NCBI GenBank assembly: GCA_037157565.1
Contig: JAZHRO010000013.1
Span: forward strand, 73,773,501-73,837,500
Reading direction: 5' to 3'
Length of the DNA: 64,000 nucleotides
From: Thalassia testudinum
Taxonomy: Eukaryota; Streptophyta; Magnoliopsida; Alismatales; Hydrocharitaceae
Shown: positions 46,928-58,601 of the stretch, piece by piece
Layout of the letters: each line of letters starts with the position of its first letter
Position numbering within the stretch: the first letter of the stretch is position 1
The notes under the pieces: generated by a model
Database searches by the model: none
What the model was told of the DNA's origin: nothing
The model's input: the letters and a program-made list of their open reading frames with translations, nothing else
Position numbers and translations under genes: made by a program

Positions 46928-49672
46928 TGATGATGATCATCGTCGCTTTCGTGGGTTTTAGATAGATAGATATGTGTTGTAGTATTACCGCGAAAACGAT
47001 TATCACATTTTATTTATTTATTACTCGAAATTCAAAAATATTCCGAGGTCGAACTCAGGGAGCAATTTGGTATTTAGAAGCCAGAAATTCACAATCTCAA
47101 ATATGTTCAATACTCATGCAAGGAAGATAAATGCTAGAGACAAAAAAAAAGAAATAGATTCTCTTTTCTTTCTTCTTCTCTTCTCTCTTTCTTCTTTGCT
47201 TTCTCTCTTCTCTTCTTTCTCTGTCTTCATACGTCTGATTCTGTGAATCAGACGCCTTAAGTGGCGTCTGCTACAGTGCCTGGGTCTTCTTCTCCTTGGC
47301 TTCTTCTTCTTTCTCTGTCTTCAACGGCTGAGTCTGAGCTGCTGCACCCTCTCTTCTTCTTGGCTTCTTCTTCTCTTCTATGCGGTTGAGTCTTCAGCTG
47401 CAGCTCCTTCCTTCTCTTTCTTGGCCAAGTCCTTCTCTTTCTCTGCGGCTAAGTCCTTCGCAGCTCCTTTCTTCAGCTGCCACACTTCTTCTCTTCCTCT
47501 TCCCTGCAGCTGCTTCTTCCTTCAGCTGCTGCGCCTCCTCCTTCTTCTTCTTCAAGTCCTTCCTTCTTCTTTCTTCTTCCTTTCCTGCGCACACAGAGGC
47601 AAAACCTACCGCCTACCCTCCCTGTGTCTCTCTCTCTATATTTCGCTCAGGACACAGCTCTCCCAGAGCCAGCCGGGTATTCGGGTCGGGTCAGCGCACC
47701 TGGGTCCAGGCGCACCAGCGTGGGTGGTGCGCGAGGAGTGCAGGGTATTCGGGTCAGGTCAGCCAGGTCCGCGGAGTGGTGAGAACAGACGAGGCGAGTG
47801 GGAGAGGGGACCTCACCCCGTGTTCGGAGGCAAAGAGCCTAAAACACAAATTCAATTGACTCCACTCACCTTACTCCAAAACAACCGAGGTGGGACTAAA
47901 AGTCCCACCCGCTTCTCGCGCATCCGCAGGAGGGTGCCTCGCTCAATTGCCGCGGCTGCAATGCCTCACAAAGCCAATCATTGGCTGAATGTTTGCGTGT
48001 GGTAATTCTGCACTGCCTGGAACCTGGGGCACGGCAGCCTGATTGAAGGTTGCTTGCTTCTTCAAGCCAGCACTAATGGCGGCGGAGGTCCGATCCTGTT
48101 ATCAAGTAACACAGCCTCGCGGCCTCCTTAGATGACAGGAAAACCTTCGCCATATCACGGCGAAGGTGAGGCGGGGGTTGGCTGGCCGAGGGGAGGCCTA
48201 GGCGTGCATGCCTAGGTCGCACTGTGGCCGTGAAGGTGGGTTAGGTCGGTGGAAGTGTGCAGTGTGTGTGGCGGTTGGTGAAGGTGCGGAGGATGATCAG
48301 TGAGTCGGGGCGGTGCTTAGGGACCGGTCGGTGAGAGGTGGGATAGCCTGTGAAGGTGGAGCGGCCTCGCCGGAGTTGGTGGCCGGAGGTGAAAACGATG
48401 GTGGTGGTAGTGGTGGTCGAGGGGTCGAAACTAAAAATTGATAAGGGGGAAATATAGAGGGGAGGAAGAGCAACTTAACTAACAGTTTTGGAGCGAAAGG
48501 GGGAGGCGGAGGGCGAGCGGCGGGTACTGTCGTCGCCGGAGATGAAAAGGCCCAGGGGAGAGATGACAGCGACGATGAAGAGGGTCAGAGGACGCGCGCT
48601 GGCACGACGCGGCTGGAGGAGCACGACGGAGCTGGGTCTACCACTCGTACGGTGGCAGAGCGACGAGAAGAGGGATGAAGAGTCGCCATAAGCTTTGGGC
48701 AGTCGGCCGGCGTGAGGAGGAGACGAATTTGGGGGTAATCTTCGGCCAATTCGAGCTTGAAGGAAGTGGCGAGGTCTGGGCTTCCATAAATAGGCTTAAG
48801 TAGAGTAGGAAGTGCATGGAGGAGGCAGGAATGCCATGTCAGAGGTAAGGCTGGAGGGAGACCCATACCTCTCATGCGTTCGCACGAGAGGTATGGGGGG
48901 TTTCAGGGCATGGGGAGCCGCCCATACGGTAGGGGGCTTCGCAAGGAGCCCCCCTTTCAAATCTGGGAGCAGCTCCCCATGAGCTCGAGGAGAGAGCTTC
49001 CGTGCAAAGTCGCCAGAGGCATGGGTCCCTGCTGTGATGGCAGAGGGACCGAAATGAAGAAGTTAGGGGGGATTTGCAAGGGTTTCAAAAAGTTTTGGGT
49101 CTGAATGTAATTTGGAGGACCAATTTGCAAAGTGGGTCAAGACAACCTTCCATTATGTTCAAATTTTGGTATAAATCTAATTTGGACCTAAGGAATCCAA
49201 TGGTGACTGGATTTTACAAAAACCCAAATTAGGTCAAATATTGGGCATGGACCCCAATCTAGGTCAAAACAGGTTTCGAAGGCCAGATTGAAGGTTCTAA
49301 ACACTAGGGGATATTTTTTCATGATTTTTAGAGGGTTTAGTTGATTTTTATCTTGCTTGAAACTTTGTGAATTTAAGTGGGTTTGTTTTAGGGTTGCAGA
49401 ATGTCATTTAATTCCTAGATTCCACCATAACCCTTTTCTGACTAAACCATCCCACTTTTTCTCTTATTATATTCAATTGACCTGTGTCTAGACCCTTGGA
49501 AATCCTTTTGATGCACTGCAATGGTAAAATTACAGTTTTACCCCTTGTTTCATGTTCTCTCATCAGATTAGTAGTCCCTTGAATTACGCCTTTCTCTTGA
49601 TTATGTAGGAGCTCTTGGTCACTTTATTAGGTCAAAATATGCTAGTTAGGGCACATGATCAGGTTCTCATCA
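46928..49672 (-). repeat. Complete 5' LTR of the inner element (about 2745 bp)
   Basis: The LTR starts at 49672 with TGATGAGAACC and ends at 46928 with ATCATCA. It shares the whole layout of arms A and B at 29103-34915: a U3 start with ACAGTTTTACC, a TATA-like CCTATTTATGG near 48790, the block with CCTCACCTTCGCC, and the C/T-rich tract (plus strand 47160-47600). A hairpin CGTCTGATTC-TGT-GAATCAGACG lies at 47232-47254. Confidence 0.88.
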
Positions 49673-50419
49673 TACGCCCCAGCAACAATCCGCAAGCGCA
49701 CCCCTCCGCGAGATCTCATCCGTCCGATCTTTGATTGGACAGTCCACAGCGTGCGCACACGGTTCGCGCGTGAAGAAGCACAGCGTGCGTGCGAGACCGA
49801 TGGGAAGGAGGCTTCACCGACGCTTTTAGCATGGGTTTAGCGACGTCCCGGACGTCGCTAAAGCCCATACATAAAATGGAAACCTCTTCTCCCTATATAA
49901 ACCCCTCCCAACCACCCATGTAAAGGATTGAATTCACCTTGCAAGTGTTGTAACACCCTCCTAGCCCCCTTTAGCCTCTCTTATAGTCAATGGAGTCAAG
50001 GAGCCATCGACGGAGCCTCCTTCCACCGCCGTGGCCGCCTCGCCGTCTCCCCTCTCTCTCTCTTTCTTTCCCTTTAATCTAGCTTTACTTCGTTTTTATT
50101 CAATCATTTTGCTACCGTTGTATTTGTAAAACTTGATTTGCATGTTTAATATAATGTTGATGTTGTTCTCCATCTTACTTTGAGTAATTGCTATGATTTA
50201 AAGGACTCTAACCCTACTCTCTCTCTCTCTCATTTTTCTACCACGTCTTTTCGCAAGCAAGAACTCGTTATCTCTGTGACATTAAGTGACAAAGAAAATT
50301 CGATTTTTACACCTCCCTGTGATCGACACTCGGACTCACATCTGTTTCTTCTTTTAAAACCGACGTTGCGAACACGAACTATAACAATCCTTTTAAACAA
50401 ACACGTCTTTCGTACGTCA
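49673..50419 (+). repeat. 5' LTR of the outer element, second part
   Basis: It resumes the sequence interrupted at 38925 and parallels 59269-60014. The TATA box TATATAAA at 49894-49901 sits in CCCTATATAAACCCC, the same place as in the 3' LTR. It ends CGTACGTCA, directly before the primer-binding site. Confidence 0.88.
49894..49901 (+). promoter_or_regulatory. TATA box of the outer 5' LTR
   Basis: TATATAAA is conserved in the 3' LTR (TATATAAA at 59485). It would drive the element's genomic RNA, but the inner insertion has separated it from most of U3. Confidence 0.65.
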
Positions 50420-50424
50420 ATTTT

Positions 50425-50442
50425 TGGTGCCGTTGTCGGGGA
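50425..50442 (+). other. Primer-binding site of the outer element (tRNA-Asp type)
   Basis: TGGTGCCGTTGTCGGGGA lies five bases after the LTR end and differs at two positions from the complement of the plant tRNA-Asp 3' end. Confidence 0.88.
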
Positions 50443-51622
50443 GGCAACGGATTTATTTCGTCACTTTCATTTTATATCCATGCTCACATCATTTAACGCA
50501 ATTTCTCCTTTTACTTGATGGTTGTAGGAATTCGACGCTTGGACGGCGAAGCAGTGCAACTCGTGACGGTAGAGATGGAGTAAGAGCAATAAGAACCGAT
50601 TGTGAGTAATTCTTCACCCATGGTTGTTTGCTTGCCTAAAAAATCTAGAAAATTGTAAAATAAAAAAAAATTGGCGTGGTGTATGATTTCCTGATCACAT
50701 CCTCAACACATCACCCCAAAAAAAAAATGCACTCTAACATTCTTAATGACCTAGCCTTTTTGGAATGTTCTTTTTCTTTTTGAGTAGTGTTTGCGAAGCC
50801 ACCGTGAATTGACATAGACCGCACCACTCAACCCTAAAATCAACATATCTGATAAAAGTTGCATGAACACCAGGATAAACACTTTAGGGTTTTAGAGCCT
50901 CTTCACATCAAAGGAAGTTTATTCTCACCAATTGTGTGCAAAACTTAGCATGCCCACTTGAAACTTGTCTGAAAATATTAAGACACGTCAACCCTAAAAG
51001 ACACAAAAGTAAGGAAAAACATTAAAAGATACCACATCTTAAAGTCCTTGCTTGAAAATCATATTTTGATAGGAGCACACACATTGGAATTGGAAAACTA
51101 GGAGGCACCACCCCAATCAATGCCTCATCACATAACTCAAGCACAAGCACTGTCCTAGCTCCATTAAAACAGAGTAGACATGCCCTAGGCGGGACTAGGT
51201 TAAGTCTCAAGAGGTGTGGTTTGTTCGTTGGGCACTTGGCTTTTATTCCCTTAGTAGAACCTGGTGACTAGGCTGGGGGGAAGTGTCAAATGACCGCGGT
51301 TGTGGGGTCTATGGAATCGGCGGCGCAAGCCAAAGGAAGAACCTTCCCTACAATCCCCTCGTAATCAACCTGGCCAGATTAGCTTTGGGAAGGGTAGTCT
51401 AGTGCTTACGGATTTGATCGCCCTCTGGAGATTTCTAGGTTCCCTAAGGAATATACTATAAGGACTAGGCTTGTTTGCTTGATTGTGCACACACACTTCT
51501 CTCATCTGTCACTCTCCGCACCCCCTCCTGTTCTTCTCTAGTGTATATACGGGAGACGATCACTTCATCCCGAGCTATTTGCTTTGGGACAGGAATCCAG
51601 GAGACCTGAATTTGCTAGAAAC
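50443..51622 (+). other. 5' leader of the outer element
   Basis: About 1.2 kb without a supported coding frame. It holds short A-rich runs near 50660-50670 and 50716-50727. Gag begins at 51623. Confidence 0.6.
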
Positions 51623-52520
51623 ATGGCCGAACCTAGAGTAGATGAGGTTGAGGACCAACCCCCACCAGACACAATGGCCACTATCTAGGCCCAGGTCAAC
51701 GCAAACAATCGGCTTCAGCAGCAACAAATCCACACTATCATGCTAGCCATACATCGGTTGCAGAACCCATAAGGGCAACCACCACCACCTGTCCAAGACC
51801 CACAAGGGCAACTGCCACTTGATCCACCACCATTCCAGGGCCAACCTAGGCCCCTCCGCGACTTCTACAATCCTTCCGCTATTCGAATCGAGCCACACCT
51901 TAGGATCCCCGAAGGGGGAGATGATTTTGAGCTGAAACCAAATGTCTTGAGTCTGATTCAGAGCCACTTCCATGGAAACTCAAATGAGGACCCCTTCCAG
52001 CACCTAAAGGATCTTGACCGGATCGCCCGGACTGTGAAACCTAGGAACATTAGTCTTGACATTGTTTTAATTAAGATGTTCCCCTTCTTGCTGAGAGACA
52101 AAGCATCTCACTGGCTTAGAACCCTAGGTAGACCCATCACCACCTGAGAAGAACTGAGGCATGCATTCTTAAAGAACTTCTTCCCCATAGGAAAAACTAA
52201 TGCCCTCAGAAGAGCCATTACTACCTTTACACTCCAGGGCGGGGAACAGTTCCATGAGGCGTGGGAGAGATTTAATGAACTATTGAGGAAATGCCCATAC
52301 CACGAAGTACCAAGGTGGCAATTGGCCCAGATCTTCTACCACGGTCTGGATAGCATCCTTTGGAACTTCGTCGACACCTCAAGATGGGGGCAACTTCCTA
52401 AACAAAGATGAGCAGAGCGCGTTTGAGCTGTTTGAGTCTATGAGTGAGAATTCGCTTAACGCTTCCATGACCCAGTTTAGCCAATCCAGTTAACCCCGTG
52501 GTGGGATCTACAAGGTACAA
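51623..52520 (+). pseudogene. Gag capsid region of the outer element
   Basis: The frame opens MAEPRVDEVEDQ and continues, through early TAG and TAA stops, to DFYNPSAIRIEPHL, FELKPNVLSLI, DPFQHLKDLDRI and DKASHWLRTLG. A TGA then stands where the Trp of the TWEEL block is expected, followed by FLKNFFPIGKTNALR and HEAWERFNELLRKCPYH. This is the retrotransposon gag domain that forms the particle shell. The stops mostly fit single G-to-A or C-to-T changes. Confidence 0.8.
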
Positions 52521-53067
52521 GCAATTCTGGGATGGTTGACATGGATATCATTGCTAAGAAATTGGATCGAGTGGAATTAGTAGATAAAAAGATAGATGAA
52601 CTACTAAGCAAGATTAGGAACCCGTTACAGACGTTCTCCCTAGTAAAAGGAGCTCACAATGTTGACCTAGCCCAACCACAAAGCCAAATGACCCTGGAAC
52701 AACCCCTGACCACACTCCACGGAGGGACCTTTGCTCCCTCAACCCTTGATTACTCTCTTCCCTACCCCTCGATATTTGCTATCTTTGAAGATGTACAGGC
52801 TATCCAAGGTTATGCCAAACCTGACCCTTTCTCCAACACTAACAACACCGGCTGACGTAATCACCCAAACTTTGCTTGGACAAACCAAAAACTGCCTCAA
52901 TTTCAGAACCAGCGCAGGCTAAACCAACAGCCAAACCCGCCCCCTATCAGCAAGGACAATCAGTTAGACCCCCATATAATCTGAATAAGGCAACCCCTCC
53001 CCCACAAAACCAAATGGACACCCTGATAAAAATAATGGTCGAAATGAACTAAAAACATCAGGAGGAA
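52521..53067 (+). pseudogene. Gag linker region of the outer element
   Basis: It is a hydrophilic Pro/Gln/Asn-rich stretch in several frames, including MDIIAKKLDRVELVDKKID (coiled-coil-like) and a QGYAKPDPFSNTNNTG block that parallels NAIQNDPFSNTYNPG in the inner element. A frame change and stops near 52853 interrupt it. Confidence 0.6.
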
Positions 53068-54498
53068 ATGACTTTGGTGAAGGGACAATTAAGCCAGCTG
53101 TTTGACTGTAAACAACAAGGATCCTTGCCTTCCCAACCACAACCGAACCCGCGAAACATGATTAACAGAGGTCCCAATTCGCAAGGGTTCCAAGGCAATC
53201 CCGGGCAGGCTCACATAGTCCAGCCAGCCAAACAAACACCTCCTGGGTTTGGTGCTTCTTCGTCCTCGTCATGTCAAGGATCAACCCTTGGTCCCAATGC
53301 CTTTGCAAATGCGGTAACCTTGAGAAGCGGCACCAAAACCCAGGATCCCAAATGGCCGACTCTTCCCGAGACTTCACCCACTGAAACACCCGACTTAAAA
53401 GAGGCACAGGAAAAATCCAAGGACCTAGAAATAGATCCTATCCACATTCAGACACCATATCCCGAGGCCTTGGAGACAATCAAGAAGAAGAAAAGTGTTG
53501 TGGAAACTGAGGAGCTTTCGGAGATCTTTAAGCAAGTTAAGATTAATATTCCGCTCCTCGAAGCCGTCAAGCACATTCCGGCTTACGCCAAGTTCCTAAA
53601 GGATGCATGTACACCAAAATGTAAGCCAAGACCTCAATCACCTAGGAAGGTTGTGCTCTCAGAGCAAGCAAGTTCCGTAATATCAAGCAACCTTCCGCTC
53701 AAGAAAATTCACCCAGGAGCACCCCTGATATCCTGTAATATTGGGAACATGACATTTAATAGAGCGCTCCTGAACTTAGGTGCTTCCATCAATCTGATTT
53801 CGACAACCCTGTACCACCAATTTGGATTCAGAGAGTTGACACCCACACCTGTTACCATCCAATTGGCTGATAGATCTGTGAAAACCCCAAAGGGGGTTGT
53901 CGAGGACGTAATTTTGCGGGTCAAGGACTTCTATTTTCCGATCGACTTCTTGGTACGCGACATGGAAGTCCCTGAACAACTACAGAACACACCTATCATC
54001 CTAGGCAGACCCTTCTTAGCTACAGCTAAGGAAAACTTCGATTGTGACACGGGATGCATGGAAATTGCCTTTGGAGACAAGAAAATGCAGTTGGATATCT
54101 TCTGGGCGACCAAGTCTTTTGATTGCGACTGTATCGAGGAACACGATCTCGTGGAACCTTTGGTCGAGGAATGCCTCACACTTAGTTCTATCTCGGACTA
54201 TCAATCTTGTAGCAACTGTTCTGACCCATCACCATCTATGCCCTTGGACCTCTGTAAGACTGATTACCATCAACCAACACTATTCGAGGAAATTGATGTT
54301 GATCAACTCCCACCTTTCCCCTTTCCATCAAACATTGTGCTGCCCACACCTGAACTGAAGCCGCTACTTGAGAACCTTAAATATGTCTTCCTGGGACCTG
54401 ACCAAACCTTCCCCGTAATTATCAATGTCAACCTAACTAGGGATCAGGAACTTAGATTGACAGCGACCCTATCAGAACATCGGGGTGCCATTGGCTAG
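53068..54498 (+). pseudogene. Gag C-terminal part, protease and connector of the outer element
   Basis: One open frame of about 476 codons carries TLRSGTK, the HIPAYAKFLKDACTP block, the protease site and the connector to RT. The protease site reads LLNLGASINLIS: Asn stands where the catalytic Asp is expected (Asp in the inner element). FYFPIDFLVRDME and IILGRPFLATA follow, then an acidic linker and LKYVFLGPDQTFPVII. The frame ends at TAG where the Trp of AIGW is expected. Confidence 0.82.
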
Positions 54499-55390
54499 AC
54501 TATTTCATATTTAAGAGGAATTAGCCCCACCTATTTTACCTACAAGATCTACTTAGAAGATGGGGCACGACCCTCCCGTCAGATGCAGAGACAGTTAAAC
54601 CCAAATATGCGGGAGGTCGTTAAGAAGGAAATTATCAAGTGGCTTGACGCCGACATCAACTATCCCATCTCCGATAGCCCCTAGGTGAGCCCCACTCAAG
54701 TGGTTCCAAAGAAAGCCGGGCTCACCGTTGTCACCAATGAGCGGGGCGAATCCATCCCCACCTGCACCACCACTGCATGGCGGGTGTGTATTGATTACAG
54801 GAAACTCAATGAAGCAACAAAGAAAGATCATTTCCCCCTGCCATTCATCATCCAGATTTTTGAAAGATTGGCAGGGCAAAAGCATTTCTGCTTCCTGGAT
54901 GGATATTCAGGATATAACCAAGTTGCAATTGCTCCTGAAGATCAAGAGAATACCGCATTCACTTGCCCGTACGGCATGTTTGCATTCCACTGTATGCCGT
55001 TCGGATTGTGCAACGCACCCGCTACCTTTCAGCGTTGCATGCTAGCCATCTTTTTAGAGATGGTGGGTGAATACCTAGAGGCCTTTATGGATGATTTCTC
55101 TGTATTTGGAAATTCATTCGACCACTGTTTGAGCAACTTGGAGAAAATCCTGAAATGACGTATCGAGGTTAATTTGGTGCTAAGTTGGGAAAAGAGCCAA
55201 TTCATGGTTCAAGAAGGAATCGTCCTCGGTCACATCGTATCACATAGGGGCACTGAAGTGGATCAGGCTAAAGTTGATTTGATTTCCAAACTTCCTCCGC
55301 CTAGCTAAGTCCGGCAGATCCGTTCATTCCTTGGACATGTTGGCTTCTACCGAAGGTTCATCAAAGACTTCTCCAAGCATTCCAAGCCCT
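54499..55390 (+). pseudogene. Reverse transcriptase of the outer element
   Basis: Motifs in order are VVPKKAGLTVV, WRVCIDYRKLN, KDHFPLPFI, FCFLDGYSGYNQVAIAPED, MPFGLCNAPATFQRCM and AFMDDFSVFG with the catalytic Asp pair. A TGA follows after EKILK (Arg expected), and then LSWEKSQFMVQEGIVLGH. A further stop lies at about 55305, in the place of a PSSVRQI-like block. Function would be RNA-to-DNA copying. Confidence 0.85.
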
Positions 55391-56020
55391 TGACTAACCT
55401 TTTGGCCAATGATGCCCTATTCCACATGACCTCTGATTGCATCCAGGCTTACCACACCCTCAAGGACTTAGTCTCCACAGCACCTGTACTTCAGCCCCCA
55501 GATTGGTCCCAAGACTTTAAAATAATGTGTGATGCATCCGATTTTGCCATAGGCGCCGTCCTGGGACAAAGACAAGACAAGAAACCCGTGGTGATCTACT
55601 ACGTGAGCAAGACGTTGGATGAGGCCCAACAAAATTATACGATCACAGAAAAAGAACTGCTCGCTGTAGTTTTTGGACTTGAAAAGTTTTGATCTTACCT
55701 TCTGAGGTCCCACGTGACCATCTATATGGACCATTCAGCCATCCGGCATCTATTGGACAAAAAGGATGCAAAGCACAGGCTCATCAGATGGATCCTGCTC
55801 TTGCAGGAATTTGACCTAGAAATCTGTGACAAAGCCGGATCAAAGAATGTGGTGGCTGACCACCTATCTAGACTCCACCCAGATCACATTGGGCCCTCCC
55901 TGCCTTTATCTGACACCTTTCCCAATGAGTACATTCTGGATGGGCAACATAAGAAACTACCTTGGTATGTTGACTATGTCAACTACCTGGTTGTTGGTCA
56001 GACCCCGAACAGTTAGTCCA
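55391..56020 (+). pseudogene. RNase H and chromosome-side linker of the outer element
   Basis: RNase H motifs are MCDASDFAIGAVLGQ, PVVIYYVSKTLDEAQ and TEKELLAVVFGLEKF, followed by a TGA where an Arg is expected, and then [14 protein letters not shown] and [13 protein letters not shown]. The [10 protein letters not shown] block leads toward integrase. A TAG ends the frame at about 56016. Confidence 0.83.
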
Positions 56021-57235
56021 GATAGCAACGTGACAAGTTCCTAGTTGAGGCCAAGCAATATTTCTGGGATGATCCCATGCTGTTTTGCCTCTGTGCCAAC
56101 CAGATCATCAGGAGGTGTATCCCTAAGGACAAAGTTCAGAGTGTGCTATCTTTTTGTCACGACCAAGCTTGTGGTGGCCATTTCTCAGGAAAGAAAATAG
56201 CTGCAAAGGTTCTGCTGTCCAAATTTTACTGGCCTTCCTTATTTAAGGATGCACACAATTTCGCTAAGAATTGGTCTCGCTGCCAGACTCTGGGGACCAT
56301 GACCAGAAAAGACATGATGCCCCTCCAGCCCGTTTTGATTGTCGAGATCTTAGACGTTTGGGGTATTGATTTTGTGGGCCCCTTCCCACCATCCAACGGC
56401 TTTGAGTACATCTTAGTCTCTGTAGACTATGTCTCCAAATGGATTGAAGTCGTCGCCACCCGCCAATGCGATCATAAGACTGTCATGGACTTTGTTGAGC
56501 AGAACATCTTTTCCCAGTTCAGAATACCAAAGGTCCTAATCAATGATGCTGGAAGTCATTTTATCCACACCCAATTCCGTGCCCTACTTAGAAAATACCA
56601 CCGCATTGCTACCCCATATCATCTGCAAACAAATGGGGCGCACGACCGAGGTCTCAAACAGGCAGATCAAGAATATTCTACAGAAGACTGTGAGACCTGA
56701 CAGGAAGGACTGGTCCGCACGGCTGGATGATGCCCTGTGGGCATACCGAACCGCCTTCAAGACCCCGATAGGCATGTCGCCTTATCGCCTGGTCTTTGGC
56801 AAAGCTTGCCACCTTCCTGTCGAGTTGGAACATCGGGCTTACTGGGCTGTTAAGCAATGTAACATGGATTCCCAGTTAGCCGGTACGCAAAGGATGCACC
56901 AACTCTCCGAGCTCAAGGAAATTCGTCAGGACGCTTTTGAAAATAGTCGGCTATATAAGGAGAGAATGAAAGCCGTCCACGACCGACTCATCCATAGAAA
57001 AACCTTCGAGCCTAACGAGCAAGTCTGATTTTTTGATGCCCGTCTAAAACTCTTTCCAGGGAAGCTCAGGTCCAAGTGGACAAGACCATTTAAGGTGGTC
57101 AAGCCCTACTCCAATGGGGCAGTTGAAATTGCTGATCCAAATACTGGGCACACTTTCACAATCAATGGCCAAAGATTGAAACACTTCCTCGCCCAGGTTC
57201 CCCCGAAGGAGGTTGTCACCCTCATTGAAGGATGA
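56021..57235 (+). pseudogene. Integrase of the outer element
   Basis: A zinc finger (CHDQACGGHFSGKK, then a CQTLG block in which Ser replaces the first Cys-region residue pattern) is followed by the core: VWGIDFVGPF and INDAGSHF supply the two Asp, and [11 protein letters not shown] the Glu region. A frameshift near 56640 separates them. [10 protein letters not shown], a TGA in the QV-FFDARL block (Trp or Leu expected), and the C-terminal GKLRSKW block follow, ending at TGA 57233-57235. No env-like frame follows. Confidence 0.83.
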
Positions 57236-57797
57236 CACGGAACACTACCCAGTTGGAGGCAATAAACTCAGCGCTTCCTAGGAGGCAACCCAAAAGATTC
57301 AGACTGATTTGATATTTTACTTCACTCAGGTAATATCTTTTTTACCCCTATTGCATCCATATACTTATCAATGAGGACATTGGCCAACTTAAGCATGAGT
57401 GGGTGGTAAATTGCATGATTCTGAGTTCATTCAATCGGTCTGAAGAGAAATAAATAAATAAATAAATGAAAAAGAAAATTGAATTTAGGAAGAAAAACTT
57501 AGGCATTAGAAATTTATTAATAGTGGGAAATAATACAAAAAGAATTTGAACACTTAGACTTTTCAGGCCTTCAACTTTAATCAGCCCTGATGTCTGTTAA
57601 AATATAGATTTAGCTTCAAATGTTTGCAACCTTAATATATTCTAATCTACCAACTAAATAAGGTAATAAGTATATGACTTATCAACTCGCCCTCTAACTC
57701 AGGACTTTTAGTCTAAGCATCTGCACACAATTTTGCACAGACTCACTCCTTGGAGATTCTGACAGAAATTGGGTAGCTAATGAACTTTCTAGGGTGG

Positions 57798-58031
57798 TAT
57801 GGCTGGCAAGTTGTCGTGGGTAATAGCTCATTGGCAGGTTGTCCAAAACCCAGCCACAGGACCACCTTCTTTTTATTACCTCTAAGTAAATTTGAGATCA
57901 GAGAAGCCACCTACCAAGTAAAAAAAAAGAGAAGAAAAAATGAACAAAATAAGCCACACTTCATCGCACGAGTATGGCTGGCAAGTGATCGTAGGTAACA
58001 GCCCATTGGTCGGTTGTCTAGAACCCAGCTC
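57798..58031. repeat. Imperfect direct repeat, 175-bp period, two copies
   Basis: Copies at 57798-57856 and 57973-58031 share TATGGCTGGCAAGT, a GTxGGTAAxAGC block, and a GGTTGTC-AAACCCAGC-like block. They lie in the 3' non-coding part of the outer element. Confidence 0.7.
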
Positions 58032-58588
58032 ATTAAATGCACAAAAAGACCCAAAACACTTACGGAAGAAGCGAGGAAGTAGAGCAAGATGGGGAGATAT
58101 ACACTGGAAAAATCCTTGTGCTAACCCCAAGTAGAACAATCGTAGAGAGAAAGCCACCGATCGAATAAATACATCTTCAAGCAAAACACTTCCTTTCCCT
58201 GTCACCTAAGGGCGTAGAAACCCGAAGTCTATCTAAATTACCGTTGAGTGAGTCCATTACGATCTTCACACTAAGATGCTTAGCACTTAGAGTTTTTTCC
58301 AAGTTTTGGGTGGGTTGGGTAGCCGTAAAAAGTTATCAACACACTCTTAACTCCAAAAATCTAAAAATGAGAAAAGATGAAAAAAATATATATATATACA
58401 TGCCTTAAAGCGAGGATTTAGGCGATTCATATTTTGGCAGACACCCGGGCGCTGTTTAGTCTCTATGGATTAGGATCTTAGTATATTTCCTCCTATTGGC
58501 AAGTAACAAAATGTCTAAGGAAATACTTCTTGAATTCTGACGGAGAATAATGGCTAGAATAAACTTTGCTAGGGATTAGCAAGGTGTA

Positions 58589-58601
58589 AGTATGGGGGTA
58601 T
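58589..58601 (+). other. Polypurine tract of the outer element
   Basis: AAGTATGGGGGTA ends at the base before the 3' LTR start TGATAACAC. In this family plus-strand DNA synthesis starts from such a tract. Confidence 0.65.

Larger units (their letters stand above)
38926..49672 (-). mobile_element. Inner Athila-type LTR retrotransposon (minus strand)
   Basis: The complete 5' LTR is 49672-46928, the primer-binding site 46922-46905, gag-pol about 45863-40319, and a 3' LTR remnant of only about 540 bp is at 39462-38926. The element splits the outer 5' LTR. The flanks are TGCAC (38921-38925) and TACGC (49673-49677), consistent with a duplicated TGCGC in which each copy lost one CpG; a 3-bp match is the stricter reading. 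A deletion removed the end of the 3' internal region, the polypurine tract and most of the 3' LTR. Confidence 0.88.
57236..58601 (+). other. 3' non-coding internal part of the outer element
   Basis: There is no env-like coding sequence. The stretch has a (AAAT)n run near 57449-57467, a roughly 60-bp direct repeat (57798 and 57973) and a (TA)n run at about 58386-58396. It ends in the purine-rich AAGTATGGGGGTA, the likely polypurine tract. Confidence 0.65.

Noticed and set aside
57236..58601. An env-like gene after integrase
   Set aside because: Athila elements can carry one here, but every frame is closed at short intervals and no membrane segment pattern is seen.
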